From positions 44,116,879 through 44,180,878 of the forward strand of contig CM074187.1 in assembly GCA_037179385.1 (NCBI GenBank): DNA of 64,000 nt. Reading direction: 5' to 3'. The translations under genes and the position numbers were made by a program. Of this stretch, positions 35,189 through 48,170 are shown piece after piece. Positions within the stretch are counted from its first letter, which is position 1. Each line of letters opens with the position of its first letter. The notes beneath the pieces are model-generated. The model did no database searches. It saw only the letters and a program-made list of their open reading frames with translations, and was not told the DNA's origin. The DNA is from Holothuria scabra. Lineage: Eukaryota > Echinodermata > Holothuroidea > Aspidochirotida > Holothuriidae.

Positions 35189-36879
35189 TTTCCTCTTTGA
35201 AGTGATGAAGTCGAGTCTGGAGACTTCGAGGCACGAGTCCGGAAATTTTCAAGCAAAATTTCAGGGATTCGAGTCCAGTTCGACGTCGAGTTCGACGTGC
35301 CGAGCCTGTAAATTCTGAAATCATGACCCCCGCATCTTTGCATAAATCGGCAAAATAATTGATTATGGAGTATTCAATAGAAGTCAAGCGTTAAGCAAAT
35401 AGAATTCAAAATGAGCCTCTGACTTTGGTCCTTAGCCAAAGTAGTCTTGAAAAGATGCGTTTACATCAAATTCGGGAAGCAAACTTTTCCATCTTAGCAA
35501 CAATAGGGACATTTCTTACCAGAAAATTGTCAAAAAACTCCCCTCAGCATTTTTTTGTTGAAGTAGAAAATTCTGCGTCCGGGCAGGAAATACGAAGCAG
35601 ATCTCTGTTTGTGTTGGAACGCACCTTAACTGACGATCAACTTAAAGGAAGAGAGAAGAAAAGAGAAAATACAATATAAAAAAAAGAAAATAAGGAGAAT
35701 TTAGAGAGAAACACAAACAATTGGTACGTCATAAGAAACAATGTTGAATACAGTAGTGGTCAAGCTCTGTATTCGTTCGCCATCTTTAATACAAATCTAT
35801 CCCCTTAGTTACCAAACAGTGATTTACGTCCAATTACAGCTTTATTTCCTATTAACCCGATTTCAATGAATTTACGATTTAAATGCAGGGAATTATCATA
35901 GAAATAAGTGTCAGTCATGCATTTCACTATTTCGCAGTTTCTCGTGAGTTGATTCTCTTTGGGTCTTTCAGTAAGTCGGATTTAACGACACCCACCAATA
36001 CTAATGTGTTATATAGTGTCAACTGTAATCTTGGACCAAATTTGTGGGGACACTCCACCTCCCCTTCCAATGATGACCACTGTTATGCTGTTCACGCCAC
36101 AAAGCCACTCTTTTCGATGCAACATTGGAAGTTGGGAAAGTTGACGAAATAATACTTCCTTTTCCTTTTTATTTAAATTTTTTTCAGTATAAGTAATCGT
36201 GAAACAATACTCATGCATAACTCGTATTTCCATGCAACGTATTTCCCAGATCTCATCTGTGTCACTGCAGGGAGTTGCAACTCCCTGGTCACTGCAGCAT
36301 GAAGCGCGCTCCGCAGAAATACCCTCTCTGCAGCAGCGTGATGTTCTCTATGTGGTACACGTGCAGGTTATTTTGATCAGTTCAACGTAAACTGCGCAAC
36401 ACTGATAGGCTATAGGACCAGAGTATAGGATACAATCATCGAGATAGTTCCCTACGTATGTTAATGTTATGTTCATCAACTTGATGCACTATTGGATAAT
36501 ACGTTGCTAATGAATAGTAACGTAATCATAGCCTCGTGAACGAAATATTCCCTCATTTAATTATCACAATTTCCGTTTGGTTTCGTTCCACAACCAATAT
36601 ATATTTATATTCGATTTAAGACTGTCAGCAATACATACCGGTAGGCCTCAGAGTTTCCAGTTTTTCTTTTTTATATATATTGTGAACAAATTGTTTCCTT
36701 AAAAGTGTTCAGGATAAGAAAAATATGACACTCTTAAGTATGCAGGACTGAGGTACAGGGAGTGTCATTTCCTGCAATCTTAGGGGTGTTTTAGCGAAAT
36801 TTCCCCTGGCGGGACGCTCCGCGCGAACCGATGGTCGCGCTCCGCGTATCACTCTCACCCGTCACTAAAGTTGACAACG

Positions 36880-36965
36880 CCCTGGGTAAGGTAAGGTTAG
36901 ACCAGGTTTAACAGCCCAGTTTCGAACCTATTGGTTGACAGCGCCCTAGGTTAAGTTAAAGCATA
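36880..36965 (-). repeat. tRNA-derived SINE, tail fragment
   Basis: GTTTAACAGCCCAGTTTCGA followed by ACCTATTGGTTGACAG is the reverse complement of the SINE 3' region. Confidence 0.45.
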
Positions 36966-37027
36966 TAATGGACTCTCATCTTACAAGCTACCAGGCAGGT
37001 TATAGACTGATCTTACTCTGTGTTTAA

Positions 37028-37187
37028 CCATAGACCTATTTCAAAATTGCAATTACAATGAATTGTGGGATAGAGTTTTGGGTGTACGTCAATTTTCACC
37101 ACAGTAAAATGCCATTGACAAAAATGACAAACACCAAAACTCTATCCCACAATCCTTTGTAATTGCTATTTGGAAATAGGTCTGTGG
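37028..37187. mobile_element. 160-bp MITE with about 53-bp inverted ends
   Basis: CCATAGACCTATTTCAAAAT and on to GGATAGAGTTTTGG is mirrored by CCAAAACTCTATCCCACAAT through AAATAGGTCTGTGG, with a handful of mismatches. RNA from either strand would fold into a long hairpin. Confidence 0.88.
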
Positions 37188-37639
37188 ATGAAGCTAAAAA
37201 CAATAGCTTACCGTTGTTTACATAGGCTGGATTACGGGGAGCTCGGGGAGGACTAGCCCCTCCCCCACTTTTTTTCCAGAACTTATTTTTTTTACGTCTT
37301 AGTCTGGTTGCTTTTGCTACAAAAATACAAACTGGAACTGACAGAGCTTCGCGAGGAATACCTAATTAAGTTGTACAATGTTTGAACAGATCATATACTG
37401 CATTGAAAACTAAATAAAAACAATATTCTTCCAATTAATGTCTCAACGCTATTTTTTTTCGACACGCTTTGCGAGCACCCGTTTTAAATATTTCAGGATT
37501 CAGGGTTACTTCTTGAAGAACACCTCTTGCATTGTCAGTGAAACTTGTCACCAGTGCCAGGGCCGCACAGAGCTGAAGCTCTAGCGTAACTAGTGAAAGG
37601 GGAGGCAGGGAGGCGGTCGTCTTCTGGTCCCCTTCTCTG

Positions 37640-38290
37640 ACCAAGTGCCTCCAAGCTTTCTGAAAGGACGATGATCTTATTTGACCCTAATCTGGGGCTC
37701 AACTCTTTTCCAGCTGAGGTGAAAAGGGGCCCACGCTTTTCACGATTTCCATTAATTTCTTTATGAGATGTCTCAAAAGTCTATTTTCGGCGTGTTCTAC
37801 ACGTCCCATCACAGATGAGGACTCTATATAAATCTCATGAAAAGGACTCTATAGGAAACCAACGGTACGTTTTTGCTTAGTACAAATATCCTCAGGGGTC
37901 ACCCTTATTCAGTTGAAGTGAAAAGGGACCACTCTTTGTCTAATTTTATTTCAATTTCACTACAGGGATGAAGTAAAAATTCATTTTTTCGGCGCCTTTG
38001 CCCCTTTACAGGTAACGGCTCTGTGAAAGTCACCTGAAAAAAGGCTATATAGGAAACCAGAGTATGTTTGTGCTTCAGTAAGAATGTCTTGAGGGGGCAA
38101 CCGTTATTCAGCTAAAGTTAAAACTGACCTATCCTTCAACTAATCTTCATTCAGTTTCATTACTGAGATGTCTCAAACGTTAAATTTTTTCGGCGCGCTT
38201 GGCGCGCCCCATCATAGACAAGGGCTGAAATCACATCACAAGAAAAGCCCCCTGGCTTTAGTTCTGAAAAGATCATCTGGGGCACCAAGG
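37640..38290 (+). repeat. Degenerate tandem repeat, three units of about 200 bp
   Basis: The blocks CAGCTGAGGTGAAAAGGG (37711), CAGTTGAAGTGAAAAGGG (37911) and CAGCTAAAGTTAAAACTG (38108), each followed by TTTCGGCG-type motifs and TATAGGAAACCA, define the period. It lies inside the hAT-like element. Confidence 0.65.
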
Positions 38291-39385
38291 AGGGAGCCCC
38301 CCCAAAAACCTCAATTTTAAGTAATCCATTTTCCCTCCCCGTACTCTCTGCATTATCGCTTCCGGCCGACTTTAATCATGCGGAGTAAGGATGTAATTGA
38401 AAAAGAGTCAAATTGTGATATTTGTGGTCTGTTAAGTGCCCATCTTATGTAATTTAAAGTTGAAGATAAAATGCATCATTTTAATGCAATTAATACAATT
38501 TTGTAAATACCCTGGACCAACGTATGATGTTTACCTTATTTTTAAAGGCCTGGTTCGGAAAATTTATCTATATAATCTGTTCGGAAAATTAATCTAATTA
38601 ATCACTTGGGATGGGGGTGACAACGGGCCCTTGATGACATTGTCTTAATCCTGTATATATAGTAGTCATGTTCAGGAGACCATGTATTAACTTAGGTAAC
38701 ATTACATGCCGTCATGATAATCTTGTTGTTATCATAAATTTACGTATTTTGTACGCACCTTGACCTTAAAAATATACTGAAACTGAAACTGAAAAATTTT
38801 GGGGAAATTTTCGAGCTTTGCCCCCCCCCCCGGAAAATAGGAAAATATCCTAGCTACGCCACTGGTAGATAAAAGTTTTAAGTTTAAATACGGTTTTCAA
38901 ATACGGTTCAAGTACAGTTTAGATATGGTGGAGGTCCTTTCCTTTAGTCACCTGTAACGACTAGATGGAAATACCATGGGCATATTTTACAATCGTCAGT
39001 CAACAAGGGCTTTGATCTTCCAGTTGAAATAACATAACCATGCCATTACGTTTGTTCATAACTGCTGCAGTACTTTTTAGCCGCAAAATTCGTCTTTTTA
39101 TTCCCGGGTTGGTAAATTCTTCACGTTATAGTCTACAGTATCACTTCTTGCATTCATTTGAGTAAAATTGCTGAACATTGGAAATAATGGAAAAACTGTA
39201 TTTGTACGTACTTTTCACTCTGTAAGACAAGTTTATTTGTAAACAATAATATGTCATTTATATAGATATAAATGAAAACAGCACCTGTAAGATGGGGGTG
39301 GGTGAGGTTTGGTGGGGTATATCATTTCATTGACATGTATCTCGCATGGGGAAGGATCTCATGGTAAGCAAGATGGGGCCTCCAG

Positions 39386-40854
39386 CAGTGGCGGAGCTGC
39401 CATATGGTCGGGGGGGGGGGACGTCGCCCCCCCCAGGACCAAAATCGTCTGTCGGCGTCCTTTTTAGGTTTCTAACATACTTTACTCTTGCACCACTTTT
39501 GGCTAAAGATATAATTTAATAGCGTTGTTTTAAGCCCCAGATAACGAAATGCTCAAACAGCCACCAGTAACTGTACTATCTGCACTTTATTCTGATGAAA
39601 AGCGCCATCTTCTGTAATATAGGGATAGGTTTTGCCGAAACGTATCTTAATGCTTCAAACACACTAATGAATGTTGTCGCTGTGCTAAGTCCATTGCTTC
39701 CACACCAAGCGTGATTATAAGCTTACAAAATACACAGACTGACTTAAAATTAACCCTCCCGGCCAATAAAAGATGTTGCAAAGGGCGCAACAATAATTGT
39801 AGTGCAAATAACCCTCTTGTTGTCGGGGATAATTGTCAACATAGACAATAAAAAGAGCTTATGAAGATACCAAAAAAGCTTCCTCAACATTTTTTCAAAA
39901 TCATTTGGAGAGAACATTCAGGTTAAAATAAAATAAAACTGTCATCATAGTGGTTATGATTTAAGAGTTGTAATTAGTAGTTTCCATTTTGCTTTTCTTC
40001 AAGTGAACATTCTCATTATAAATGGCTATTTCTTACACTGCACGATAATCCCATGAAAATGCGTATTTCTGTACTTCCGTGGTCTCAAAAGCCAGACAAT
40101 TGCATCAAAAAAGCTTAAGTTTAGGCTACTTTTATTTATTACGAATTCGGTATCTAGAGAGCCAAGCAGACCTTTGTCTTGGCTATTTCTTTAAATGTAC
40201 CCAATTAATGGCTATTTCAGAGTGATCACATGATGTAAATTACGTCAGTTGATGTTTCTTCGTGTACTTATCTTGATTCCCAGGTGCCAAAAGTGTACAC
40301 CTAACGGTGATTAATTTCCATAACTTTTTCCCTCTGTAAGATTGCTTGCTATTTAGCTCTAACAGGGTTAATCTTTATCTTCACAAAGGAGCCCATTATT
40401 ACATTAAAATCTTAAATCGAGACCTGACAATAACACAAAGACAAAAATTAACATTAATATTTCTAAACAGTTCACTCAGTTTTTTCCCTATTTATATGCT
40501 GTAAATAGGCTTTAGAAATGTCATTTCCAGCGATCTGAGAGGCATTTTGGGCCAAAATGTTCTTCCGCTTCGGGCCAACTCGTGGTGGCGCGGAGCTTTC
40601 CCCTCAAAAGAATTTAGCCCCTCCCCCAAATTTCTTCGGCGGAGGCCCATGAATAGAAAATTTAAACATGTTTTAACAGAAATACTTGCTGAGAAGAAAT
40701 GTCAAAGTAGTCTTCTATCAGGTGCTGAAAGTCAAATGGCAAGTCTGAAAAGCCGTGGTTTCTATCATGCTGAAACTCGGGGTATTTACTCCTTCGAAGC
40801 GTCCCTGCATACCATTTTTGCCCCATCTGACCGAAACCCCTAGCTCCGCCACTG
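39386..40854. mobile_element. hAT-like element with 8-bp target duplication
   Basis: CAGTGGCGGAGCTGCC at the left is mirrored by AGCTCCGCCACTG at the right. Flanks GCCTCCAG (39378-39385) and GCCTCTAG (40855-40862) match at 7 of 8. A G run followed by a CCCC run lies near the left end, as in the related elements. No intact transposase; the 98-codon frame at 40547 looks non-coding. Confidence 0.85.
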
Positions 40855-40862
40855 GCCTCTAG

Positions 40863-42200
40863 GTTTGTCTTCACGGTGCTCTCTAAAATTCATACCACAA
40901 AAGTGATTCAAGTCATAAAATATTTATGACACGAATATTCAAACGTAAGTGCAGTGACCAATGAGGACTCACAGTTTACCAACCCTTATCTCTGTGTGTT
41001 CTGAGAAATGCTGATATCTGGGTCGACAATTATACCACTTTAAATCTGGAAATGGATTGGTCCGTAAATATTGAGTTAAAATTATATCTTACTGTGTTCA
41101 GGTGCATATCCTGGACATGCTGAACGGAAGGGCGGGGTCGTGATATGCTTTGCCGATGTAAGTGAAGTGACTGGAAGTAAAAAAAACGACGCGTTTGAAG
41201 AAAAGAAGTTATATCCGGTCTCCATTTGGTCCCCTTAAATGTTGAGGTGGTATTCAAGGACAACGCCGTTTAGGGGCCTGAAAAGTTTGGGATCATTTCA
41301 AACTTTAAAAAATTAAAATAAGTATTTAGGTATCTTCTATGCTCATTAAGCTTTTCATGAGCAATAACTAGACTTCTAATATCACGATTTTACATTTTCT
41401 TCAGTTTGTACATTAAAGCATTAAAGTGACGTGGGGAAGAAAATTCGTATCATTTGCGAATCATTGTCCTGAGGAGGGTCGGGGGGGGGGGGGGGTGCCT
41501 ATATTTGAAAGCTAGTTGACACAGAAAATTGTGACGGGGAGAATGATTGAATCTGATTTGGGAAAAAGTATAATTACTACGGTCAAGAATTGTACCCAAA
41601 GTTCCTCATCAATCATGGACGACTGTAACTCTATTTTATATTTATTTTTCTCATTTCATCGATTCTTCTCCATCTTTCCTCGATTTTGGCAGAAACGTTT
41701 TTGTTGTCTCACCATGACAAGATAACACACTGCTATTAAAGGAGTTTGACACGTCTGAAAAGCTTCTTTGTAGCGTCAAGTTCCTGAAAATGACTTTGTT
41801 TTTCTTTTTTTAAAGCTACTGCACTTTTTTTCTAAAATGTGATCACGTTCTTTTTGTTAAGGAGTGAGACCTCTCCGTAAAACATACTTTGCAAGGAAAC
41901 AGGAAGCTTTCACAGTTACAAAAACATTTCAAAGTTTTGAAGGGAAACAAAAGCATGAAATGTGAATTATACAAGAAGGTCATTACAAATTATTGAGCAT
42001 TAAGCTGTTTTGATTTGTTTGAATAAATTTCAACATTTAATAACTGTGCCTTAGGCCAAGTTGTGACAACAGGAGTTGGACAATTGGGATTCATTTAACA
42101 ACCTCTAAAATATATATTCTTGTAACCCTGTATATACTCTTAATAACATTTTACAGTTATATGTCTAAGGGGTAAATCTTTGCAAAGACTGACGCCTACT
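40863..42200. other. Gene-less stretch
   Basis: No supported exon. A poly-G run at about 41480-41495 resembles those of the hAT-like ends but has no TIR next to it. Confidence 0.45.
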
Positions 42201-42208
42201 CAGTATGT

Positions 42209-42245
42209 CCATGGAAGTACTACCTCGGAGGTAGTACTTCCATGG
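42209..42245. repeat. Perfect 18-bp palindrome arms with a 1-nt centre
   Basis: CCATGGAAGTACTACCTC, G, then GAGGTAGTACTTCCATGG. Both sides are also flanked by TATGT. Confidence 0.95.
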
Positions 42246-43065
42246 TATGTCTACTGGTAAATTCGCTTACACCCCCCTAAGTGCTGTCTAGAAATTCCGA
42301 GCCACGAGTCCGACAATTTTCAACTTTCAAGGACTCGCATCCGGACTCGGACTCGATTTCCTGTACTTTCCTAATGAGTAAAAGTCAACCTCTCTGGCCG
42401 AGTCCTTCAAATTCTGAAATAACGAGTATGAGTCCGGACTCGACTACAGCCCTGCCCCTCCTTACATTTTACTCCTTTTCATTTTAATTTCAGTTTTGTA
42501 CGTGTCACAAAACTTTTATTTCAGACTCGTCCACATTAAAAGAAGGGTTTAAGGTTATATCCAAAGTTGATATGTTAGAGGGGTACTTATTCTAAGCATT
42601 TTGGTGAAATTTGCATCGGAATCCGACCTGTGGTTCTCAAAATGTGAGCAAGTAAAGTTGTCACATTTTCAAAAAGAAGCGAACTTGAAGCAAGTACATG
42701 TGACATCATATCCCGACATTAATGGAAAGTCTGTTCTTTACCTTTAAACTTTACAGTTTATTTTCTCCTCAAAAAATCCCATATAACATGAATGTGATTG
42801 CATAAATTGCATGAGAACTTAAACTTTGCATCCCCAAAGCCATGGGAGTCCGATTCCTATTTACTTCAACTGTTCAAGGTCGACACAACAGTGTGAAAAG
42901 GAAAGGGAAACAAAGCATTTTTTTCAATGGGAGGAACTGATATAACCTCTGCTGCTCTCCAGCTCAATTTTGAACGCAAATCTAGTAACTTAATTTACTG
43001 ATATTTCAAAAAGTCATTGTTTTGTTTAAACGAAGGAAGAGTCAAAAGGGTGATTAAAGGAAGCT

Positions 43066-45042
43066 TATAGACGAATCCGGACAGATTGTGATGGTCTGAT
43101 TTTAGTCGGCCATTACTGGGGTCCATGCATCACCTTTAATCTTTAAATTTCCTTCCTTACCTGTTCCAAGGATGGTTGTACACTAAAGTGTATCTTAATT
43201 TCCTCAACTTCACTGAATATGAAGATTCGAAATTCACGTAGACAATAAATGAAGACGATTAAAGGCTGATGGACCCCACTAAAGTCTGCCTACAGTCACT
43301 AACCAGAATGCAAGGCATTCATACTCGCGAATGGAGGCGGTCTAACGGTTCTAGTGATATTGACAGAGTTGCTAAATTTTAGCCACTCCCTGATACGAAC
43401 AGGCAGTAGATGGTGAATTTGCTATGATGAAGATGTTTGCGCATTACAGAAAAGGATATCAGTGTTGAAAATTTATACAGGTGAAACATTAGTTATGTGA
43501 AGAAAGGGAAACAGAATTGGTTATGCTACAAGCTCAACGTTTAGAAAAGTACATATGAGTGATACGTATATATGATGTTAAAATTGACTAAACAAAACTG
43601 GTGGTGGATGATATTTTCTACTAGATCTAAAAAATAGAAGTGCTTCGATTGCAGAAGAATTGTTTTATTAATAATTTCCGACCGTAGCCAAAACTGTCAG
43701 AATTTTGCACATATTATTGGCAGTTCAAAATATCAAAATTTCCTCAAGAATGACAATTTCATTTTTTAAACTTCCTTAGAGTTCTCAGTATTGTTCGAGG
43801 GCAGTGCTTATTACGGTTCGGCAGTTCAACCGTATCACCTGTATGTATATGCATCGCATTATCACCAACATAGTAAGCACTCTCAGATCAGAAGAGATGT
43901 AACGTAACTATCATCTCGAGTGGCTAATGAATAGAAAGAGATAACTACGCAGTCTTTTATTTTGCTACTCCCTCGTCAGAGATCTCTCTTCCCATTCCTA
44001 CCATAATTGTCAACAACATAAACAGTACCGGTATAAAATTTCTCACCTTCCTCTTCTTCCTTTGGTTGGATAGGTGCGCAGCTAGAAAGTCTTTTCCCTT
44101 ACAGTACGGTTGCTCAAAGGAAACATTTTAAATTTGTCTTTCAAGATTGCTAAATTATTAGCACAGCCACCAATAAAAGAATCTAATGTGAGAATATTCA
44201 CAAAATGTAAAACAAAAAAAAACTTGGGTTGAGGTTAACTAAGTTATTTCGATGCGGCTAAGCAAATAAAGCCTTGCGCATGGCCCATATTTGACTTTCC
44301 ACTGAAACACATCTGACTCTCGAAATGACCTTTTTAAGCCGCGGTAGCACTTGATATCATCAACTGTATCACATGTTGTTCGGCTGATCACGTGGTCATC
44401 GGCAAAGCAAGCGCATATTTGTGAGGGCGATTCAAGTTTCAGTTGAAACGTTTAGGTCAGAAGAAAACTACGCAGTTACTATTGCGTAATTTTCGCATCC
44501 GGGAGACTACGTTATCTTATCCGTTCTCTATTCCTAACCCTCTGTGACCGTCTTCAGTTTTGAACAAAATAAGGTATAATTTAAGTTTGTCGCTCTTGTT
44601 ACAGTTATAAGTTCCTTGGTCATGAAAAGAAATCATCCGTTCAATGTTTTCTTTACAACAACGCCGAAACTCTCACGTCAACAGATTGCTCGGATGTTTC
44701 AAACTGTAAGAAAAGAAGGGTAGCGACCATGTCATAAAGAATGGCAGTTGATAAAAACTATAGAAAGGGCTTCTGAGAACCCCATATAGTCGCTCCCTGG
44801 TCGTTCCAAGAACCATGTAATTGAAATATCCCTGAACTAATACGCCTCATCGTGTGATGGAACCTGAGACATCCTTAAATAAATTATCTGTTTTCATGGT
44901 CAACGCCTTGTAATTTACAAACACTAAAAAGTAACAAAACCAACAAGGCACAGAATAAAAACACTGTAACAAGTCTATAAAGCGGCTGCTATGCTTCGCA
45001 TTCGCTCGTAATAAAAACAAGCGCTAATCGGATTCGTCTATA
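43066..45042. mobile_element. DNA element family C, long copy
   Basis: TATAGACGAATCCGGACAG at the left is mirrored by GCTAATCGGATTCGTCTATA at the right. The first 250 bp and last 40 bp match the short copy at 24165-24418. About 1.7 kb of extra sequence separates them (43.32-45.0 kb). That interior has no frame I can call a transposase. Confidence 0.75.
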
Positions 45043-45299
45043 GACAAATCAGGTTAGTCAAATGATGATCTACTTTTAGTCGGACATAACTGGGGTCCAT
45101 CACCTTTAGTCTTCACATTCTCTTGCTTACCTGTATGATGAATAGTTTTACACTGAATTCTATCTTGATTCCCTCAATGTCAATGAATTTGAGGTTTTGA
45201 AATTGATGTATACAATAAATGGAGACAATTTAAAGCTGATGGACCCCACTAAGGTTGCCTGCAGTCACTAAACACAAGCGCTGATCGGATTCATCTATA
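45039..45299. mobile_element. DNA element family C, short copy, abutting the long copy
   Basis: TATAGACAAATCAGG through CTGATCGGATTCATCTATA. It starts inside the terminal TATA of the preceding element, so the two copies share or directly abut at one site. Confidence 0.75.
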
Positions 45300-45559
45300 G
45301 GTATATCCACCCCAACAGTTGTATGTTTGATATTCGTGGTTCCAGTCCCGATTTCCAAGGCCCCCTTAAAATGTTGTTTGCTCGTCCTCGGAATGAACTG
45401 CGTGTTAGGGGGGCTTTTTACTCTACAATGCCATTGCGGGCCTCGGCTACACGCTAACATCCATCGAGATTTTTTATTCCCCTACATGGTCTACGCGTAG
45501 GCTACGAACACACAGAGCTCTATGGAGGCTCCACTTTAAAAATGCAAGGATGAAAATTA

Positions 45560-45860
45560 ACTCGTGAAAGAGTGAAGGTTGTAACGTTCACTCCGAACGA
45601 ACGGGAATTCACTCTAAGAAGAGTGAAGCTTAATCCAAAGGAGCGAAGTACAGGATCACTCTTATTGGAGTTCTTACAGGGACTACTCTTTTAAAAAAGT
45701 TTTTCCAGGAGGTTTCTTTTAAAGAGTGAATTTTCACACTTCCGATTCGGAGGGAATTTTACTATTCATGAAAAGAATTAACACTCTAAAGGTGTGAATT
45801 CACAATATTCACTCTACTAGAAGGTGACTAAGATCACTCTTTCGATTTAAGAGTGTAAGC
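45560..45860. repeat. Cluster of AAGAGTG / CACTCTT motifs
   Basis: TTCACTCTAAGAAGAGTGAA, AAAGAGTGAATTTTCACAC, ACACTCTAAAGGTGTGAATT and TTCACTCTACT recur in both orientations across about 300 bp. Pairs are arranged as short inverted repeats. Confidence 0.6.
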
Positions 45861-45939
45861 TATAGCTTAGATAAACTATGAAAGGTCGAGAACTGTCGAT
45901 TTGTTAGATGTAGTTTTACGTATCAGTGTCTTAACAGAT

Positions 45940-46140
45940 TGGTTTAAGTAGGACCGACCACGGCTTTTTTCCTAGTTGTGGCTCACTGGTTTGTTTTCCC
46001 TTCTCCACTGCTTATGCTGAGCACCAAGCACAATGTCAGTAGGCTCAATTTTAAAAGCCTTCTGTATGACCCGGCAAGAGTCGAACTCAGCACTTTCCGG
46101 CTGCAAGTCGGATGCTCTAACCACTTGACCATGCCGTCTA
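45940..46140 (-). repeat. tRNA-derived SINE
   Basis: On the minus strand GACGGCATGGTCAAGTGGTT, AGAGCATCCGACTTGCAG, then GAGTTCGACTCTTG give A-box and B-box matches. The body TACTGACATTGTGCTTGGTG and CAAACCAGTGAGCCACAACT agrees with the 28.0-28.3 kb copy. Confidence 0.8.
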
Positions 46141-47627
46141 TAACTGCAGGGTGTAGGTTACGTGTGTGGAAGTGAAGACTGAAATATGGATTCAACGGTA
46201 CCTTCAAAACTCCCTTTCTCTCATAGATTTTAACTACTTGTTTTCTTTTTCGGCACCTGTAAAGCACATTGAGCATTGTTTATGTTTTGATCATGCACTA
46301 TATAAGAGTTGTGACTTTATAACTATTATCAATTGATAAAAGTTATGTTTGCGTTCATCAGTAAATACAGGCCTTATGCATTGACGCCACGCAACAATGA
46401 AAGACTCTGCAAGTGGATTTCGCACCGTAGGTGTAACTGGGTATATAGATGCATTTCATACTCTCCGGCGGCCATGCTGGAGTACATGAAACCACGTAGA
46501 AGACCACACTCGACACGCTTGCTCGATGAAAGTGTACTCACCGAGTATACCACAGTGCACACTGTGCAGTGCGTCCGACACACGTGCTTTTAGCATAATT
46601 GTCCTCCAGCATGACAGATCTGTCACATATTTCCAAGGCACTACGTTCACAAATCAGCTGCCTGCATTTGTTGTCTTCCTTTCCACTTTGATATTTTCAA
46701 GTTTTTTAAATGGTTGTGTTTGGTTTGAGAGCGACATAATTTATTTAAAGGAAAACGGTTTCATGAAAATTTGGGCCAGGGATGCCATTTTAAATATGTC
46801 TTAAATTACAATTATAATTTAATGTAAAATGTTTATGATTAAAGCTTTCAGAATTTACCCATGAACAAAGACAGGTCCATATCAATTTAATTTTTGATAT
46901 TAAGAGTGGTCACGTATCGCTCAAATACTAAAAGCTATTCGGCTTTAACTAAACTATCGTAGCCATGCAACACGAACGGTTTTGTAAATGAACTTTAAAT
47001 AGATCATTTGTCACGTGCAAAACATGAGGCATCTTCTCAGGGGAGGTTTCATCAGAAAGAGCAGGAGAAAAAAGGTCACCAAGTTACTGTTAATTCACTC
47101 TGTTTAAGCTTAGCAAAGAAAGTACATGTTCAACGTACTCATAAAGTTGGTTGTAAGTGAAACGTATATATTTTATTCATGCTGGTCACGACCGAATGCA
47201 TCAGGATACTGCGGCACAGAAGCGTGCGCATTGGTGTGGGGGGGGGGGGGCATAGCCCCCATCTCTGCAAGTTGTCGGGAAAAATCGACTATCTGGGAGA
47301 AATCAGTCTTATACTTTATGACAGTCAGTATCAGCTATAACAGTTATAGCTGCTGTAACAGTTATTCTGTTGCTTACAGAGACTTTGTTGGTTCCCATTT
47401 GATTTTTTACCCTACCCTGATAGACCTCATATTTATCTGTTCCTTTAATCTGTTGGGGAACATTACAAGTTCATTTCGCAAGAAAAAAATGTTAGTTTGC
47501 CTTAGGCAGCCATGTTTAAATTTGGAACACATATTATACAAAACTGAAAGCAACGTCAAGGAAGCCATATTACGCAAAAATGAAAATGAGTCCAAAGGGA
47601 GGCTTTTTTAGTTTTAGAAGAATAGTC
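46141..47627. other. Gene-less stretch
   Basis: Overlapping short frames at 46330-46650 on both strands have no recognisable product or splice borders. A G run with a CCCC partner at 47238-47262 may be a relic of a hAT-like end. Confidence 0.4.
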
Positions 47628-48170
47628 CAGAACATTTTTTTGATATGTTAAAGAGGAACATATTCTAATTACTCTGGTCAAAGTTCCATTCATTTCCCAT
47701 GTTTGGTTCGCGAGGTATAAGCAATTAGAGTTGACACATTTTCTATAAAATGTGAACTTGAAGCAGGCAGGTGTGATGTCATGGATACACCATGTTGGCC
47801 AATGTTTTGTTTTTTCTTTATATTTCGCCCAAATAGTTTCACCTTAAATTGATTAGAAAATACAAGCTTGCCCCTAAGGCATATTCAGTTTTTAAAGTAC
47901 CATTGCTTAGGATATATCTGTGGTATCAATATATCAGTCTTAAGTTGCATTAAATTGGTGATAAATTATTAATAAATTCAAAACAGTTAACAATGTGAAT
48001 TCGTCACATCATCCCTGTTTGCGCCAAGTTCATTCGTTGTAGTAAGCGCCACATTCAATTGATAATATCTTGATAACCAAACATGGGAAATGAATGAAAG
48101 TTTCACCAGAATGCTTAAAATATGTTCCCCTTTAACATATCAAAAATAAATTTAGCTCTGGACTATTCTT
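47628..48170. mobile_element. Foldback element with about 200-bp TIRs
   Basis: AAGAATAGTCCAGAAC and TTTTTGATATGTTAAAGAGG at the left are mirrored by CCCCTTTAACATATCAAAAA and CTCTGGACTATTCTT at the right. Similarity continues inward past TGATGTCATGG for about 200 bp per arm. Related copies: 8526, 60192 and 62944. No coding capacity. Confidence 0.88.

Larger units (their letters stand above)
36180..38864. mobile_element. hAT-like element, right end present, left end not found
   Basis: The right end CCTAGCTACGCCACTG (to 38864) is the inverse of the CAGTGGCGTAGC ends elsewhere. Inside are AACTCGTATTTCCATGCAAC (36220) and GACGCTCCGCGCGAACCGAT (36810), matching subterminal blocks of the 13.1 and 60.7 kb elements. 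The interior holds a SINE fragment, a 160-bp MITE and a degenerate 200-bp tandem repeat. The left boundary is a guess. Confidence 0.5.
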
